A stretch of 7,052 bases of DNA, from NCBI GenBank assembly GCA_021802085.1, contig JAKAAZ010000184.1, forward strand, positions 1 through 7,052, given 5' to 3'. Each line of letters opens with the position of its first letter. The first letter of the stretch is position 1. A program made the position numbers and the translations under genes. Positions 5,345 to 7,052 of the stretch are shown piece after piece. The notes under the pieces were generated by a model. The model was not told the DNA's origin. It was given only the letters and a program-made list of their open reading frames with translations, and searched no databases. The DNA is from Acidobacteriota bacterium (lineage in GTDB: Bacteria > Acidobacteriota > Terriglobia > Terriglobales > Acidobacteriaceae).

Positions 5345-7052
5345 AGGGTAGAAAATCTGCTAGTTCCGGCTTGATGGAAGAAACTCAGGGACCGCATCGA
5401 CGCACATTCCTCAAGCTTTCCGGAGCTGCGCTTGCGGCATCCTTCCTTGGTTCTCTGCCAAGTTCGATTGCAGACTCAGCAATGGGAGATTTCTCAGGTT
5501 CGGAAAGTTCATCCACTGCGACACACACGTTGGCAACATCACCAGGGAACGCTCCATCCGATTCCGGAGAGCATATTCGCTTTGAAGACATCACCCGCGC
5601 CGCCGGTATTCGTTTCGTCCACAACAACGGCGCTTTCGGGAAAAAATATTTGCCGGAGACGCTGGGGCCGGGCGTCGGCTTTATCGACTATGACAACGAT
5701 GGCTGGCAGGACATTTTCCTGGTCAATGGGATGAACTGGCCCGGCCACCCAGGTCGCATCACCACATCCGCTCTGTACCATAACAACCGTGATGGCACAT
5801 TTACCGATGTTACCCGGAAAGCTGGCCTGGCAGTCCCCATGTACGGCATGGGAGTCGCGGTCGCGGACTATGACAACGACGGCCATGACGATCTGTTTGT
5901 GACCGCATACGGACAAAATCATCTCTTCCACAACAATGGGAACGGCACCTTTACCGACGTCACGAAACAAGCCGGGCTATGGGGTATCGATGAATTCAGC
6001 ACCAGCGCGGCCTGGGTTGATTATGACCGCGATGGCCACCTGGACCTGCTGGTGGCGAACTATGTTGCGTGGACTCCAGCGACCGACCTGTATTGTTCGA
6101 TGGATGGCAAGGACAAGGCCTACTGCACTCCGGAGTCCTACAAAGGTGTCTCGGTGCGGCTCTGGCGCAACCGGGGAGACGGAACCTTTGAGGACGCCAC
6201 CCGCAAAGCGGGTCTCTACGACGCTACTTCGAAGAGCCTCGGAATCGCCATTCTCGATGCCAACCAGGATGGATGGCCGGACATTGCCATCAGCAACGAT
6301 ACCGAGCCGAACAAGCTCTACATCAACAACCGCAACGGCACGTTTACAGAAAAAGGCGTGGTCTCCGGAATCGGCTTCAGCGAGGATGGCGTGGCCCGCG
6401 CCGGCATGGGGATCGACGCCGCCGACTACAACCACTCCGGCTATCCCAGCCTGGCGATTACAAATTTTTCCAACCAGATGATCTCTCTCTACCAGAATCA
6501 AAAGAACGGCTTGTTCGTCGATATCGCGCCTCAGTCGGAGGTCGGACGCAAAAGCCTGTTGACTCTGGGCTTCGGATGCTTCTTCTTCGATTATGATCTC
6601 GATGGATGGCTCGACCTCTTCATCGCCGATGGCCACCTGGATCCCACGATCGAGCGTGTGCAGCAGCAGGTGCACTACGCTGAATCCCCACATCTGTTTC
6701 ACAACGAGGGCGGCGGCAAGTTTCAGGATGTTGCTGCGGAGGTGGGCAAGTCCTTCGATGAACGGCGTGTCGGCCGCGGCGCGGCGTATGGAGACATCAA
6801 CAATGACGGCGCGCTGGACTTAATCATGACCACCAATGACGGGCCGGCGGCGCTGTTCCGCAATACCGGCGCAACCAACCATTCGTTGCGCCTCAAGCTG
6901 TGGGGAACAAAATCCAATCGCAACGGCATCGGGGCGGTGGTGTTTGTGAAATCCGCGCAGACTGGGCAGAAATTAACCATGCGCAGCGGATCGAGTTATC
7001 TCTCTTCCAGCGAACTGGTACTCACCTTCGGACTCGCCAAGTCCGACAGGGC
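5341..7052 (+). CDS. Tat-exported CRTAC1-like FG-GAP/VCBS repeat protein with ASPIC/UnbV domain, 3'-truncated
   Basis: The frame stays open to the right edge (570 full codons). The TTG start overlaps the cytochrome stop as TTGA and has a strong ribosome site; ATG 5374 is the alternative. Residues 19-44 are a Tat signal peptide: HRRTFLK, then the weakly hydrophobic LSGAALAASFLGSL, with a possible cut after A44. After a Ser/Thr-rich linker (about 46-75), calcium-loop repeats of the FG-GAP/VCBS type begin at residues 116 (DYDNDG), 176 (DYDNDG), 227 (DYDRDG), 306 (DANQDG), 362 (DYNHSG, degenerate), 417 (DYDLDG) and 485 (DINNDG). NGTF/GDGTF strands lie between several of them, consistent with a seven-bladed beta-propeller. 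C252 and C262 form the conserved Cys pair of this family and may be a disulphide. From about 514 (NHSLRLKLWGTKSNRNGIGA) an ASPIC/UnbV domain begins and is cut at the edge. Family members are extracytoplasmic and their biochemical role is mostly unknown. Tat use implies folding, possibly with calcium or a cofactor, before export. Tight coupling to the cytochrome suggests that they act together. Confidence 0.93.
   Translation, partial: MKGRKSASSGLMEETQGPHRRTFLKLSGAALAASFLGSLPSSIADSAMGDFSGSESSSTATHTLATSPGNAPSDSGEHIRFEDITRAAGIRFVHNNGAFGKKYLPETLGPGVGFIDYDNDGWQDIFLVNGMNWPGHPGRITTSALYHNNRDGTFTDVTRKAGLAVPMYGMGVAVADYDNDGHDDLFVTAYGQNHLFHNNGNGTFTDVTKQAGLWGIDEFSTSAAWVDYDRDGHLDLLVANYVAWTPATDLYCSMDGKDKAYCTPESYKGVSVRLWRNRGDGTFEDATRKAGLYDATSKSLGIAILDANQDGWPDIAISNDTEPNKLYINNRNGTFTEKGVVSGIGFSEDGVARAGMGIDAADYNHSGYPSLAITNFSNQMISLYQNQKNGLFVDIAPQSEVGRKSLLTLGFGCFFFDYDLDGWLDLFIADGHLDPTIERVQQQVHYAESPHLFHNEGGGKFQDVAAEVGKSFDERRVGRGAAYGDINNDGALDLIMTTNDGPAALFRNTGATNHSLRLKLWGTKSNRNGIGAVVFVKSAQTGQKLTMRSGSSYLSSSELVLTFGLAKSDR

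Noticed and set aside
5432..5734. 100-codon + strand ORF at the start of the third gene
   Set aside because: It is out of frame with the Tat signal and the first FG-GAP repeat, which clearly read in the other + frame.
5977..6702. Open frame of 241 codons on the - strand
   Set aside because: It is antisense to the repeated calcium loops of the CRTAC1-like gene. Repeated GAC/GAT/GGC codons leave the complementary frame free of stops; no family resemblance was seen.

Overview
The window is ordinary-GC-rich bacterial coding DNA in which every confident gene reads on the + strand. The gene families point to the Acidobacteriota (Terriglobia-like soil or sediment bacteria): an Oar-type TonB-dependent receptor, a membrane-anchored multiheme cytochrome c with TPRs, and a CRTAC1-type FG-GAP/ASPIC-UnbV protein. 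This taxonomic guess comes from family style, not from a marker gene; a related phylum with the same families cannot be excluded.

Layout: (1) bases 1-2336 are the 3' part of an outer-membrane TonB-dependent receptor whose N-terminus lies outside the window. (2) Bases 2337-2464 are a 128-base spacer that contains a possible 40-codon ORF (2346-2468) with its own Shine-Dalgarno. (3) 2465-5344 encodes a 959-residue fusion: about five membrane helices, five CXXCH haem c sites, a beta-rich region and a C-terminal TPR array. (4) 5341 to the right edge encodes a Tat-exported protein with seven FG-GAP/VCBS-type calcium loops and the start of an ASPIC/UnbV domain; it is cut off by the window edge.

The cytochrome gene and the CRTAC1-like gene overlap by four bases (TTGA, start TTG and stop TGA). 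The candidate small ORF and the cytochrome gene share the same kind of TTGA overlap, so the genes are probably co-transcribed and translationally coupled. No convincing promoter or terminator was seen, and no RNA gene, mobile element, CRISPR array or tRNA was found.

Working model (inference): an envelope module in which an outer-membrane receptor handles an unknown ligand, an inner-membrane-anchored cytochrome moves electrons between the membrane and the periplasm and offers a TPR docking surface, and a folded, calcium-stabilised propeller protein is delivered to the same compartment by Tat. The individual families are known; their combination, and above all the cytochrome fusion, is the most interesting part. 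The substrate is not visible from sequence.
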